Positions 22,840 to 33,850 of a stretch of DNA of 64,000 nt are shown piece by piece (positions within the stretch are counted from its first letter, which is position 1; every line of letters starts with the position of its first letter). Source of the DNA: Anthonomus grandis grandis (taxonomy: Eukaryota > Arthropoda > Insecta > Coleoptera > Curculionidae); NCBI RefSeq assembly GCF_022605725.1, contig NC_065558.1, forward strand, positions 8,246,001 to 8,310,000, read 5' to 3'. The position numbers were made by a program, and so were the translations under genes. The notes below the pieces were generated by a model. It was not told the DNA's origin. It saw only the letters and a program-made list of their open reading frames with translations, and made no database searches.

Positions 22840-23561
22840 ATTTTTCTATCTTCTTCAGTTATCATGATGCATTGCTTGCCAAACTTCTTACACTTTTTTG
22901 AATAACAACGTTCTTTGATTGATCTGGACGAAACAGGTTTTTTCGTAAAAGGACTAATGTATTCTTTGCCCAAATCTCTCATTTTTTTAGCAAGTTTTTG
23001 TTTATTAATCCTTGGTTGTTTTGCTGAAACATTTCCTTCTTTCTTTGTACCCTGAACTAAAAATGATTCTGGACGTGCTTGTTCTTGACTCTTTGTGGGC
23101 GGAGTAACTTCGACAAGTTGCTTTGGTCAGAACAAGTTCAGAACAAGTATCTGGGTCTTCAATAAAATGTTTCCAACTCCCCACGGCGGGTCAGCATCTG
23201 AGTCATAACATGGCGACGGGCTGCGCGATTGAGCAGAATGAGACGTATCGCCTTGCGGAACATTGGTTTCTTTTTCAGGAGTTATCACTGGCAACTTCTT
23301 TTTAACTAATGTAAAAAGTGGATTTACATAATCATCCTTGCTCCATATCTGTTTCAATTTATTAAGCGGAATGTTGTCCTCGGGGTCGCTAATACTTTCC
23401 TCCATGGTTTCAACAGCCAAGACACGTCCCCAATACCACTTCTCATTAAATAACATTTTAACTCGATTTCCCACTCTAATAGTCTTAGATTTATACGTAC
23501 GTAGTTCACTAACATATACCACGTTTTTGGTACCATCATCCCAGAGCACAAGGGCATCCAT
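22840..23561 (-). pseudogene. Outer element transposase, 5' part (broken)
   Basis: Begins MDALVLWDDGTKNVVYVSEL, with a small Tudor-like beta domain (IRVGNRVKMLF and KWYWGRVLAVE) in residues of about 1-55. A Lys- and Ser-rich linker follows. An in-frame TGA at 23127-23129 breaks the frame, which then stays open. After the stop come LGKEYISPFTKK and a cysteine cluster (CYSKKCKKFGKQC) matching the inner transposase. It is interrupted at 22836 by the inner transposon in the codons for DRKII. The N-terminal domain may bind transposon ends; that is inference. Confidence 0.78.
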
Positions 23562-24103
23562 GTCTACCCGCAGTGTGGTAATCTGAAACAGAGTGATTTA
23601 TTTAGATTATTTCCACTGCAAATAAGCTCTACTTACAACTCGTTAAAAGCATACATTACTTACCAGTTATACTTTGTATCACACTATTTACACACACTTA
23701 GTCAAACGCTTAGAAATACTCTTTAAAAAAATTGATCTAATAACGGGTTAATACGGACAATATAAAACCCGAAAACTCTGGAAGACTAAATATTACAGTG
23801 TGCACAGACCGTGTACCGTCTCCGAACGAGATCCAACAGGTTAATAATAGTAGATACGCCGCTATCGTCAATACAAGTGTTTGTACTCAAAAGTTTCACA
23901 CGAATAGGCATATCTTAAGGGGGGTTTACACGATACCAGTGACTTGAACAAGTTACTAGAATCCAGTACCAAAAGCAAGTGCTTTGGAAGATAGTTCTTG
24001 TCTACATGATGCCAGTCATTTGATCAAGTAACTTGCATAAAATCCATTTTATCACGTTTTTGTAGTGTAGGTTACAGGCGAGAATTAAAAACGTTAAATT
24101 TAA

Positions 24104-24580
24104 ATGATGAGTGCGAAGCAGAAGGAATATGTTTTACTTAAAAGAAGCTTAATATTAGGTGTTAAAGTACTGATAGAGGAGTTAATTGACATTGTTCAGA
24201 GTGAATTAACAACAAATCCCAAGAAAAGAATTTGGGTTAGAAAATGGCTGGCAAGGAGAAGCACGCATGGTGCATCTAACATGCTTTTAAAGGAACTTGC
24301 CATCGAAGACGTTCAAGAATACAGAAACTGTATGAGAATGTCTCCTGCTTCCTTTGACGTTCTTCTGAAAAAAATATCGCTAGCTATACAGCGATCTGAC
24401 ACCACAATGAGAATGGCTTTACCTGCCAGAACAAAATTAGAAATTACTCTGTCATATTTAGCTACTGGAAATAGTTACCGAAATTTGCAGCAGCAATTCC
24501 GTGTTTCCCGGCCTGCAATTTCCAAGTTTATTCCAGAAGTATGCGATGCCATATACGATGCATTGGAGGATTTTATACAG
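24104..24580 (+). CDS. Second Harbinger transposase, exon 1
   Basis: N-terminal exon starting MMSAKQKEY. It contains IWVRKWLARRSTHGASNML, YRNCMRMSPASFDVLLKKI and a helix-turn-helix-like segment, LSYLATGNSYRNLQQQFRVSR, where Harbinger proteins have their DNA-contacting part. It ends at CAG|GTAAAT (24580) in phase 0. It is the open-frame counterpart of exon 1 in the other Harbinger element, with low similarity. Confidence 0.88.
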
Positions 24581-24745
24581 GTAAATAATGTCGTATTCCT
24601 TTTTTTATAAAATTAAAATCATAGTTTTCAACAGTAAAAAAATAATTATTCATATATCATATTATTCAATTAAACGTAAAATAACACATTATTCTTTAAA
24701 CTGAAATCTAAATATTAAGTATAAATGAAAATAAAGTATATGATT

Positions 24746-25306
24746 CTAGCCCCAATTATCAGTATCCAGATCAAAAGCGGATCTATATGCTTCGGAAAGA
24801 ATATTGCTTGTATTGTTATCTGCCGGTGGTAGGGATGTGTTGGGTGATTCTGGAGAAATCAAGGTTTCACCTGATTCCGGGATCGGAAAAGTACTAAATG
24901 CACTGGTGCATCAAGAACCTAATGAGGTGCTTGTACCTTCTATATTTGACACTCTGGAACGAGTCAAAATTTGCTGAATTTCAGCTTGAGCCGTGACGGC
25001 CGCTAAAAGGGGCAACTTATTTAATTGTGCAGCTACGCTCTTCCCGAAAATATCGAATTCATTTTCAGATGATTCCGTAGATTGTAGATCTCGAATAGAC
25101 GTTAAAGAATTTAAGTCTTTGATGCAACCAGCAACTTCTTTAATCTTGGACTTCGCTGCCTTATGGCGTTTTGGAGTAGGTTCATTAATAGCTCCACTAA
25201 CATTCGCTTTTATTACCTCTGCTGCTAATGGTACTTCTTCGTGTGTTGCCTCTTCAACTTCATCTTCTACTTGTAATGTATTCGATCCATTATATGTTTC
25301 TGAGGC
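24746..25306 (-). CDS. Second Harbinger MADF-type protein, exon 2, with an internal TGA
   Basis: C-terminal exon, entered in phase 0 through a TTTTCTAG acceptor (25307-25308). It starts ASETYNGSN and is acidic, then basic (TPKRHKAAKSK). A BESS-like helix follows, ENEFDIFGKSVAAQLNKLPLL. A TGA at 24911-24913 interrupts the frame after 131 codons. The same frame then stays open for 54 more codons to a TAG at 24746. The tail still looks protein-like (FPIPESGETLISPESPN). Either the protein ends at the TGA or this is a recent nonsense mutation. The exon lies inside the transposase intron on the opposite strand. Confidence 0.72.
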
Positions 25307-25371
25307 CTAGAAAATATCTCATATTCACACATTTGGCATAATAAGAAATTATTTAGTATTTTTTATTTTAG

Positions 25372-26145
25372 GTACCAAAAAGTAACAAAGAATGGAAAGC
25401 TATCGAAAGTGATTTCAACCATAGATGGAATTTTCCAGGATGTTATGGCGCCATTGATGGAAAACACATACTTATTCGAGCTCCTGAGAATTGTGGCAGT
25501 AACTTTTTCAACTATAAGGGACAAAACAGTATTATTTTGATGGCAATTGTAGACGGAAATTACAATTTTATATACATTGATGTTGGCTACAATGGAAGAG
25601 CCTCAGATGGAGGAGTTTTTGCGCAGTGTTCTATTTTTGCTGCTTTAGAAAACAATATATTACCGGATGGTGGATTTCTTGTTGGAGACGACGCTTTTCC
25701 GTTAAAGCATTATTTACTTAAACCATATTCAAAGAATGCACTTACTGTTGATGAAAAAATCTTCAATTATAGATTGTCTCGTGCAAGAAGAATTGTGGAA
25801 AATGGTTTTGGTATTTTAGTGTCTAGATTTCGAGTTTTTGAGAAACCCATAGCTTGTGGACTATCATCAGTGGATAAAATAGTCAGAACATGTTGTGCCC
25901 TACATAACTGGCTTAGATGCACTACTGTAAATGAATATTTGCCAAAGGGATCCGTTGACGAAGAAGATATCGATCAAGGTAGAATTATTCTTGGAAGTTG
26001 GAGGTCAGAAGTAGCTGGTTTGCCATCAGTTTCACGTATAGGAAGTAATCATTCTTCACAATTTGCAAGAAATTTAAGATATAAATATAAACACTATTTT
26101 ATGATTACAGGGGCCGTTTCATGGCAGGAACGAATGATTTTTTAA
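25372..26145 (+). CDS. Second Harbinger transposase, exon 2 (DDE nuclease)
   Basis: Catalytic exon after a TTTTAG acceptor (25370-25371), joined as Q-V-P-K. The catalytic residues are intact: Asp in GAIDGKHILI, Asp in FLVGDDAFPLK and Glu in RARRIVENGFG. LLKPYSKNALT, IFNYRLSRARR and CCALHNWLR are family hallmarks. It ends WQERMIF at 26145 without frameshift. With exon 1 it gives about 415 residues, so the transposase could be active even though the companion MADF gene has a stop. Confidence 0.93.
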   Translation, partial: VPKSNKEWKAIESDFNHRWNFPGCYGAIDGKHILIRAPENCGSNFFNYKGQNSIILMAIVDGNYNFIYIDVGYNGRASDGGVFAQCSIFAALENNILPDGGFLVGDDAFPLKHYLLKPYSKNALTVDEKIFNYRLSRARRIVENGFGILVSRFRVFEKPIACGLSSVDKIVRTCCALHNWLRCTTVNEYLPKGSVDEEDIDQGRIILGSWRSEVAGLPSVSRIGSNHSSQFARNLRYKYKHYFMITGAVSWQERMIF

Positions 26146-26223
26146 TTTCATTTTAATATATTTTGTATTCAATTACTAATATAGGTACATATAATAAAAA
26201 ATATATAGTAGCTTCTTACTTAC

Positions 26224-26574
26224 CAAATTACTGCATGTTACCCTTCTCTTATCCATTGTTTGTAAAAACATATGCATAACTGAAAACCACTTCATTTTTG
26301 GTTTATATATTTCATCGGCTCCAGCCCCAGAGCTTTGCGATTTCTTAATTTTTGCTACCTCTTGTACATACGTTGACCTTAGAGTTTTTATTTTGTTTTT
26401 TACATCTATTGGGCCAAAATTCTCGATTTCCATTGTTTCCACAATTCTTTTTATAGCCGACTCACGGGCTTGTTTATTTCTATAGATTACCAACTGTGTA
26501 TTCCAAAGGCACTCTTCCTCCCTATATAATTCTACAAACTTTACTGTGGTATCTTCAGTCCATTTTGCGCACAT
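26224..26574 (-). CDS. Second Harbinger MADF-type protein, exon 1
   Basis: First exon of 117 codons. I chose the methionine at 26574 (MCAKWTEDTTVKFVELYREE), because the MADF domain begins there; an upstream ATG at 26592 is less likely. The MADF pattern covers most of the exon: FVELYREEECLWNTQL, YRNKQARESAIKRI, VKNKIKTLRSTYVQEVAK and KPKMKWFSVMHMFL. The donor GTAAGT begins at 26223. The spliced product is the DNA-binding partner of the transposase (role inferred from relatives). Confidence 0.85.
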
Positions 26575-27076
26575 TTTGAATAATAATAACACCTACACTT
26601 TAAAACAATTACTAAAACTACGTACTGATTTATTTACTAAAATCGAACGCTGGAATCATCGTGTCTACACAGGTTTAGTTAAGAGGATAGTGGGAGTGGG
26701 GGTAACCACTTGCTCCAGTAAATAGAAATGCTTTCTATTCACTGTACTGGAATCGCTACTAAAATCAGTACTGGAATTTAGTATTGGAATATATGTTTAC
26801 ACAAAGCAAGTACTAAAATCCAGTGCTGGATTTTAGTAACTTGTTCAAGTCACTGGCATCGTGTAAACCCCCCTTTACTATACGACTTTTCGTGTGATAT
26901 CGTACGGGTATTTTGTAAGATACGCCGAAAATGCAATATACATTTGCACCATTGGTATAACAGTTACAGATACGCCGCTTCGTGAGATCAAAGTGAGTTC
27001 CAAAGCAACTTGTTTTACCGGCGTAACTATTTTCTGAACATTTTGTTAGATACGTCACTTCGTGAGATGACCGACG

Positions 27077-27390
27077 ATATAATCCATGGACAATTTCATT
27101 AGACACCTATTTCAGCGACTTTCAAAGTTTGTGCAAGAATTTGAAAAAAAAACATTTTCTAAAATATTGATTTTTTTTCTAATTTATTCGACATAAAGCT
27201 ACTAACTCATAAAATTGACCAGATATTATTTTAAAAATTTATACACATAATCCATGGACAATTTTACTAGACACCTATTTTTAGCGTTTTTCGAAGTTCA
27301 TACGAGAATTTGAGAAAAAAATATCTTTCGAAAATATTGATTTTTTTTCTATTTATTCGACACAAAGTTCATAGCTCAAGTTCAAGAAAT
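27077..27390. repeat. Satellite-like repeat, right of the transposon nest
   Basis: Continuation of the repeat at 17857-18127, starting with the right ATAT duplication. Two units begin near 27124 and 27297, with TCCATGGACAATTT and AGACACCTATTT blocks. Confidence 0.8.
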
Positions 27391-29280
27391 ACAATACTTT
27401 TCTATAATTCAGATACTAAATAGAGAATTCAATTTTATCCTTAACAAGACAGGCTTGTTCGCATTTTTCCCAAACTAGTTTAAATATTTTCTTCATTAAA
27501 GGAAACAAATTAATGTAATATATAATAAAGACGCACACATGTTACACAGGATATGCGCCAAAGTCAAAAACAACAATAGGATGTGCGAGAGTGTAATTTT
27601 CTTGGACGAAAAGCGCAATTATACCCATAAAAAATTACATATAAATAATAGTAATATTAAGACACGCTGCGGTTTTGTTGCATAACCAAGAATAAATTAC
27701 CGGGCAATTCTTTTCGAAATTACAATGGAACCTTTGGATGTATGGTTCACATCAGTCTAAAGATTAAACATCGTTAAAACGTTAAGATTAAAGAGACGAG
27801 ATAAGTGATTAGTCGTTAATTTTCGGTAAATAATTATCGAAAAGACCGCAAAAAAAAACAAAGACATGACATGTGATAAGGATACACAAGGTTATTACTT
27901 TTTTCATTTTTAATACGTCATCGCATATTTTCAGGCAAATTAAAAATGTCGTTATCTTTGGGTAAATATTTGTTTATTTAATGGAAATGTTCTTTTACAA
28001 GTAGATAAATACGGTTCTTTTTTAATTTGATGTTTATTCGTTTTTTGAGATTTTCAAAAACTGCTCATTTTTTTTTGTGTGTATCAAATTTAGAAAAGTC
28101 TAAGAAAAAATATAAATCAATTGAACCCCATCGACTTGGTACTCTTTTAAAGCTACTTTTTACCAATCAATTCCATCGCATTTTTCACATATTCTCGTAC
28201 TTTTCCTCCAGGCTATATTTCCAGAATTTTATTTTTTTAAGACCACGAAAGTGATTCTTATATTTCTTTAGAGTTTTTGAGATGGAAACCATAAAAATCA
28301 CTTTTCAAAACTTCATTCTTTCATGTCGGATATTTCCGGAACATTTCGAGCACTTACATTTTTCGGAAGACCTTTTTTTGAAGATTCATATATACAGGGT
28401 ACAAAATATCATGTACAAAAGGTAAAAATAAATGCAGCAGATCCTATTTAGGTAATTAATGTTTTTTATAAATTTTAACGCGTCTTAGGGCCGTAGTGGC
28501 GTAGTGACGCATTTCCGGACATGGGTTCCTATACTCAAATCGATTCTTCTGTTGCACTGAACAATGAACAACCCCCAGAAGTTTGATCTCATAGTTCTGA
28601 AACACCCTGTATACTACTTAGATAGGAAACTCCCGTAAGAGCTAATAGAACGGTGAACATCGATTGACTGCTGCGCCCTCTGAATTTCGAGGAGTAGTAC
28701 TAACCGGTTAGTTAAGTTATTACTATGCATAAAATTAGTGGGAAATGCGAGGTTCTTTCAGAAATTATGTATAAGTGACAAATGAAGGACTTTATTTAAT
28801 ATGGGGATAAAAAAGTCCCAATTTATCACTTTTTCAGGCATATTTAAACCTGCTACCCTGCACCGAACACAAATATAGAGAACTGCGTGTTGCCTAATGA
28901 TCAGACGGAAATTCCACTGACAAGGACGGGGGGCGATCATCTTGGGTGGCGTGTGGCGGGAAACTTAAACCTGAGCTATTAGGAGATATTTGACACCAAA
29001 AGCGCGAGAAGAAATAAATTAATATTTTAATTTCTTAGTAAAAAATCCTCTAATAAATTTAAATTAGAATAATATAAGCAAATATTGTTATTTCCATTTC
29101 CTTTAAAAATAGAAAGAGTCAAAAGATGTCAAAATCACCGCAGAGATCAACGATAAATATGAAGATACACAAGCCAGGGATCAGACTAAAATTCAAAGTA
29201 AAAAGGGCATTTTCAGATATGAAAAATAACAAATTCCTCCAAATTGGGGTGAAACTAAAAAAAATTATATATTAAAAAAC
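27391..29280. other. charlatan intron DNA with weak MITE traces
   Basis: No exon is seen. TATACAGGGT near 28393 and ACCCTGTATA near 28606 are inverted ends of a possible short MITE of about 220 bp. The stretch 28620-28990 is less AT-rich, but no family was recognised. Remaining sequence is plain AT-rich intron. Confidence 0.4.
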
Positions 29281-29660
29281 TAGTTTGGTTTAACTGCCTT
29301 AAATAGATATTTTTGTTTTCTTTCAGGCAGTTTAACTTCTTGTTTTCAATTGCCTCACTTGGAAAGGAAGTAAAAGAAAATAAAAGAAAAATTCCAGGCA
29401 ATTGTATAATTAAAGAAAAAAATCTAATTTTTATTTTCTTCCAGGCAGTTGAGTTTTTTTTCCAACTTCCTTATTTGCCCGGAAATCAAACAAAATTGAA
29501 ACATTTTTTCCAGGCAATTGTATAATTAAAGAAAAAAATTGATCCATTAGGTATTTAACTGCCTGGAACAAATATTCTAATTTTTATTTTTTTCCAGGCA
29601 GTTCAATTTTTTTTCCAATTTCCTCACTTGCCTGGAAGTCAAACAAAATTGAATAATAAA
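29281..29660. repeat. Cluster of CAGGCAGTTGA and CAACTGCCTGGA motifs
   Basis: A short irregular tandem repeat with TTTTCTTCCAGGCAGTTGAG near 29440, similar copies near 29322 and 29594, and the inverted AACTGCCTGGAA near 29557. It alternates with CCAGGCAATTGTATAATTAAAG blocks (29394, 29510). Confidence 0.7.
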
Positions 29661-29689
29661 AAGTATAATTAATAAAATGATTATGTGTA

Positions 29690-29870
29690 CAAATTTTCAA
29701 AATGATATCTGGTCAATTTTATGAGTTATGAGCTTTGTGTCGAATAAATAAAAAAAAATCAATATTTTCGAAAAATATATTTTTTTTCAAATTCTTGTAC
29801 GAACTTCGAAAAACGCTGAAATAGGTGTCCAATAAAATTGTCCACGGATTATGTGTACAAATTGTCAAAA
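29690..29870 (-). repeat. Inverted copy of the satellite-like repeat
   Basis: Reverse-oriented unit of the repeat at 17857-18127 (GATATCTGGTCAATTTTATG, TTTGTGTCGAATAAAT, TTCTTGTACGAACTTCG). It lies 2.3 kb from the direct copies. Confidence 0.75.
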
Positions 29871-29880
29871 TAACATATGT

Positions 29881-31899
29881 TCAATTTTTTTAATAACGTA
29901 GTCACTAAGGGAATTCAATTGAAAAGAAAAATTAAAGAAATATCTAGCAGTTCGTAGTAAAATAACTAGTGGTTCGTCTACAAACTACGTGATGTTTTTA
30001 CCCTTTTTATAGTAAATTTATCATTTATTTTATAGTGGAACTTATTTTGAAAAAGTATATTTCTCCAAAAAAAAACTTCAAGAACTTTAACTGCATAAAA
30101 AAAAGAATCACGTTTTTTCTTCTCCTGCCTCGAATGGATGCACTATTTAATTACCTGGAAGAACTTTAATATTGATTTTAATTTTCACTTCTCTGTTTAC
30201 CACCAGACAGTAAAGAAAAAGGTGACTTCGAACCAGTTCATACTAAATTGTTAGAACTGGTTTTATTGCATAAAATAAGCGCGTTATTAATTGAAACGAA
30301 AAATTAAATAAATATCTAGCAGTTCGTAGGAAAATAACTAGGGGTCCGTCTAAGTAGAAATATAGTAATTCTATTGCTATTATGGATAATTTTTCCATTA
30401 TTTTTTTTCAGGGAACTAGAATATTTGTTTCTTTCTTCCAGTTAATTGAACTCTTTTTATGCTTCATCCAGGTATTTGAAATAACTTTATTTCTGTCAAG
30501 GAGTTGGGATAATGGTGTATTACTTCCAGGCAATTAAAAAAATGTTTTCTTCCAAGGAATTGGAATATATTTTTATTTCTTTTCAAGGATTTTTTTTTCT
30601 TACTTCCAGGTAATTACAAGTCACGGTTGATTTCTTTTTGGAAGAAAAAAAATTATTCCAAGTCACCCACTTCAAAGCTCAATATTTTAAAAACTAGTTG
30701 GGATTTAGAATTTCAAGGATATTTAAAAATTAATGAAGTTGAATTGTTTCACGTAGTTAAAACTAAGGAAAATGCCTTTTTAAACTGTTAAGAAGAAAAC
30801 AGATGATGACATGAACTACCTAAAAAGGAGAAAAAAGTTAGCTCACGTTTTGTCTGGATGAAAAAAGAAAATATAATTTTCAACTACTACAACTGCCAAT
30901 CATTTTTTTAAATTCCAATCAGTTAGAAAAAATCTCTGTTTTAAACTTGTTGTTGACACCAAAAACAATTGAAAGGAAATTAAATCTTACATAAGTGGAA
31001 TATTTAATTTTGTAAAAATTGAGAGTGTTTGAGGAAGAAATGTCTTGCAACTCAGTTACTTGGTGCAGTGAGTGAGGTTATTTTTAAACTATTGCCATAC
31101 AAATACGTTCGAAACTCAAAAAGAAAAAAGCTTGATCTACGATAATAAATCATTGAACTTTAAAAAGTCTTCATTGTCTTTTACCGAGATTATAACCAAC
31201 CAATCCACAAACAAAATTAAACAAATTAATAATAACCTCGAGACGAGACCGATAAGACCTCGCAAATATTTTTTTTTTAAAAGATCTAGGGGATTTTCCG
31301 TCAATTTTCATTAGAAAAAAAACATATTATATGAAATTAAAAAACAAATTGCCGGTTTCATGCTAGTATTGTTCTAGTGTTGACACACGTTTTTGCGGTC
31401 AAAGAATGAAGAATAATCACTGTAATACGCCTGAAATATCCTTCAAACATTCTTTATTACCCGTTTTAAGATTTGTTTTTCCAATTAGCGATAAACCTCA
31501 AAATATATTTTTTTTGTTTCGCTTTTGTTATGACGCTAATATCGTTATCTTAAGATATTTTAATTATCTTAATAACCCGAATGATCTAATCTAGGATAGC
31601 ACAACTAAGAACAAACACATACCAATAATAGATGAGACATATAAATATGACAAATAAATTAGCCTTTGCCCACCATTCATATAAGCCATGCATAAAATAT
31701 CTGTGTATAATTGGGTATGTGGGTTTTGGTAAATGAAATATGCTTTATGGGTATACAGGATGGTCAATTTAAGGTTTTTTTTTATGATGTATTAATAGAA
31801 TAGACAATTGTAATAGGGTATTCTATTTTGAACTCTTGATTGTACACTATGGATTTTTTGTTATAAAATATATCGACTCTTCAAATAATTTTTTTTATC
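29881..31899. other. charlatan intron DNA with a direct repeat
   Basis: A direct repeat of about 65 bp (AAATATCTAGCAGTTCGTAG and CTAGKGGTYCGTCTA blocks) occurs at about 29916-29985 and 30291-30356. TTCCAGG-type motifs recur between 30400 and 30650. No gene is supported; ORFs at 31072 and 31406 show no known pattern. Confidence 0.4.
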
Positions 31900-33850
31900 A
31901 TAAAATTTTATGTTTTTTTTCAGCACTTCGTTTTGCAATTTTCCATGTTTTTTTCAGGCTTCTAGGGTATTTTTTTCAAGATTTTATTCTAAGCATTTAA
32001 TATCATCGTTTCCAGGCTTTAAAAATTATTTCATTCTGTTTTTCAAGCATTTATATCAAAAATTATGATTTGCTTTTCAAGCTTTTTTTTATATTCCAGC
32101 TATTGAAAATAATGTTTCAGGCCTTTCAAATATTTAATGTAATTTTCCAGTTTATTCCAGACATTAAAATTATTTTATACCCTCCAAAGACTTGAAGGAG
32201 TAATGTTTTATATCTTCCAGGCATCAGGAAGAATTTTTGAAAATAATTTTTCGCTTTGTTTTTTTGCAGGCATTGAAAATCCAGAAGATTTGCAGGCATT
32301 TTGTCAATTTTTATGTTTGACTTATCTGACGTAATTTTTTATGTCTTCCAGTTATTGAACATCGTGTTTCATGACTTTCGGACATTCAATGTAATTATTT
32401 TCCAGTTCATTCCAGGCATTTAAGATAACTTTTTATGTCCTCCAAAGATTGAAATCCTTTTCCATATTTACACGTTTAATTTAAAAAATTTGAAATACTT
32501 AAATTTTTTCTATACACCTAGAGTCATTTTTTATGACATTCAACTAGTGGAAATCATTTTTCAGTATTCTGGAACCGTTTTTGTATTGCAGATCTTTAAG
32601 GTAATTTTTTTATGTTCTATGAGAATTTTAAACAATTTCTAGGATCTCCTGGAATCAAAAAAAAATTTCCGTGTTTTTTTTTATAGCACTGTATTAAGTT
32701 TTTTTATGTTTTCCAGATAATTGGATTTATTTGAATTTTTTATGCATTTTTACATACTTTTCCACCTTAGTTTAGGTGTTTGACGTGATTTTTATATTTT
32801 CCAGGCAGCATTTTTTCTGTTTTTTAGGCCTTTGTCTTCATTTGAAAATATTTTTTGTTTTTCAGTGCATTTAATGAATATTTCCAGTTTATTCCAGGCG
32901 TTTAAGGCAATTTGAATACCCTCTAAGGGTTTAAATGATTTTTCAAACTTAGACCAGTTATTTCAGGAATTTAAAATAATTTCATATTTTCTATATACCT
33001 TGGAGTAATTTTTTATGACTTTTAGTCATTTTTAGGATTCTGGAACTTTTTTTTATTTCAGACATTTAGGGTAAATTTTTTATGTTCTCTGGGAATTTGA
33101 AATAATTTTTAGGATCACCTGGAATCTTAAATAATTTTTTTTAAGTCTCTTTAATAATTTTTTATGTTTTCCAGGCATTAAATATATATTTTTAAATGGC
33201 ACTGAATATTATGTTTAATTTTCCTATTTTTTCATTTTATTCCAGGCATTGATAATAATTTTTCATGTTTAATTTTTAATTTTATTCCAGGCATTTAATT
33301 TTTTTTCCTTAATGTTTTTTTGATCAATTTTGATGTGATGTAAATTAGTGCAGAACTCTGGAATAATTTTTTTATTCCAGACATTTAAGGTAATTTTTGT
33401 ATTTAATATGTTGTTCTAGTGACCTAGTTAAATTGTGTTGACTTTTAAGGACTAACTTGGATGTGAGAAAACAGCTATGTTCTATACTGACGAACGAAAA
33501 GCTTTAATTTTACCGTTCGCCCTGAAGAAGGCCTATTAAAGAAGAGAGAATTTGAGAAAATTTGTATGTGCTAACAATTTTTAGGGTTTCCTGAAATCTG
33601 ACAAAATGTTCCTTATTCATTTTAATTGCTCTGTAGAAAACGTTTATGTTCTTCAGATATTTGGATTCATGTCTTTTAACGATTTGAATTTTTTTTCGTC
33701 TTTGTTATGCCTTTTGAATGATTTGACATTGAAAATTCTTTTAAGCTTTGTCCAGGCATTTGACCTAATTGTTACCTTTTTCAGCCATTGAACATAATTT
33801 TTCATGTTCAGTTTTTATTTTATTTTAGGCTTTTGGGGTAATTTTTATGT
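31900..33850. repeat. Degenerate TTCCAGGCATTTAA short-period array
   Basis: T-rich sequence in which TTTTCCAGGCATTTAA-like words recur every 30-80 bases (for example near 32013, 32220, 32414, 33171, 33243, 33285 and 33380), interspersed with AATAATTTTTTATG. The first part (31955-32460) is a diverged duplicate of 37850-38560. A CCCTGAAGAAGGCC motif at 33520-33533 is unlike its surroundings. Confidence 0.65.

Larger units (their letters stand above)
23918..26874 (+). mobile_element. Second Harbinger (PIF) transposon, nested in the outer element
   Basis: Long terminal inverted repeats start AGGGGGGTTTACACGAT at 23918 and end at 26874. They continue for about 50 bp with few mismatches (CCAGTGACTTGAACAAGTTACTA). 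TTA target duplications lie at 23915-23917 and 26875-26877. Inside are a two-exon plus-strand transposase and a two-exon minus-strand MADF protein, the same layout as the 9713-13016 element but clearly a different family. The subterminal regions hold palindromic CCAGTACTGG-like blocks. Confidence 0.93.
18128..27076 (-). mobile_element. Outer DNA transposon of the nest (DDE-like, 4-bp ATAT duplication)
   Basis: Terminal inverted repeats begin CGTCGGTCATCTCACGAAG at 18128, and the complement ends at 27076. The similarity continues through CGTATCT. ATAT flanks both ends (18124-18127 and 27077-27080). Subterminal copies of a GATACGTCACTTCGTGAGAT-like motif recur near both ends. Removing two nested elements leaves a core of about 3.4 kb with one minus-strand transposase gene. 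The transposase is related to that of the 20215-22835 element. A 4-bp duplication and an Asp-based catalytic set make a Sola-type superfamily a candidate, but I cannot confirm the assignment. The gene is broken, so the element cannot move on its own. Confidence 0.82.

Noticed and set aside
31900..33850. Recursive splice sites in charlatan introns from repeated TTTCCAGG
   Set aside because: Recursive sites need AG followed by GTRAGT; here AG is followed by GCA, and copies occur on both strands. They are at most decoy acceptors.
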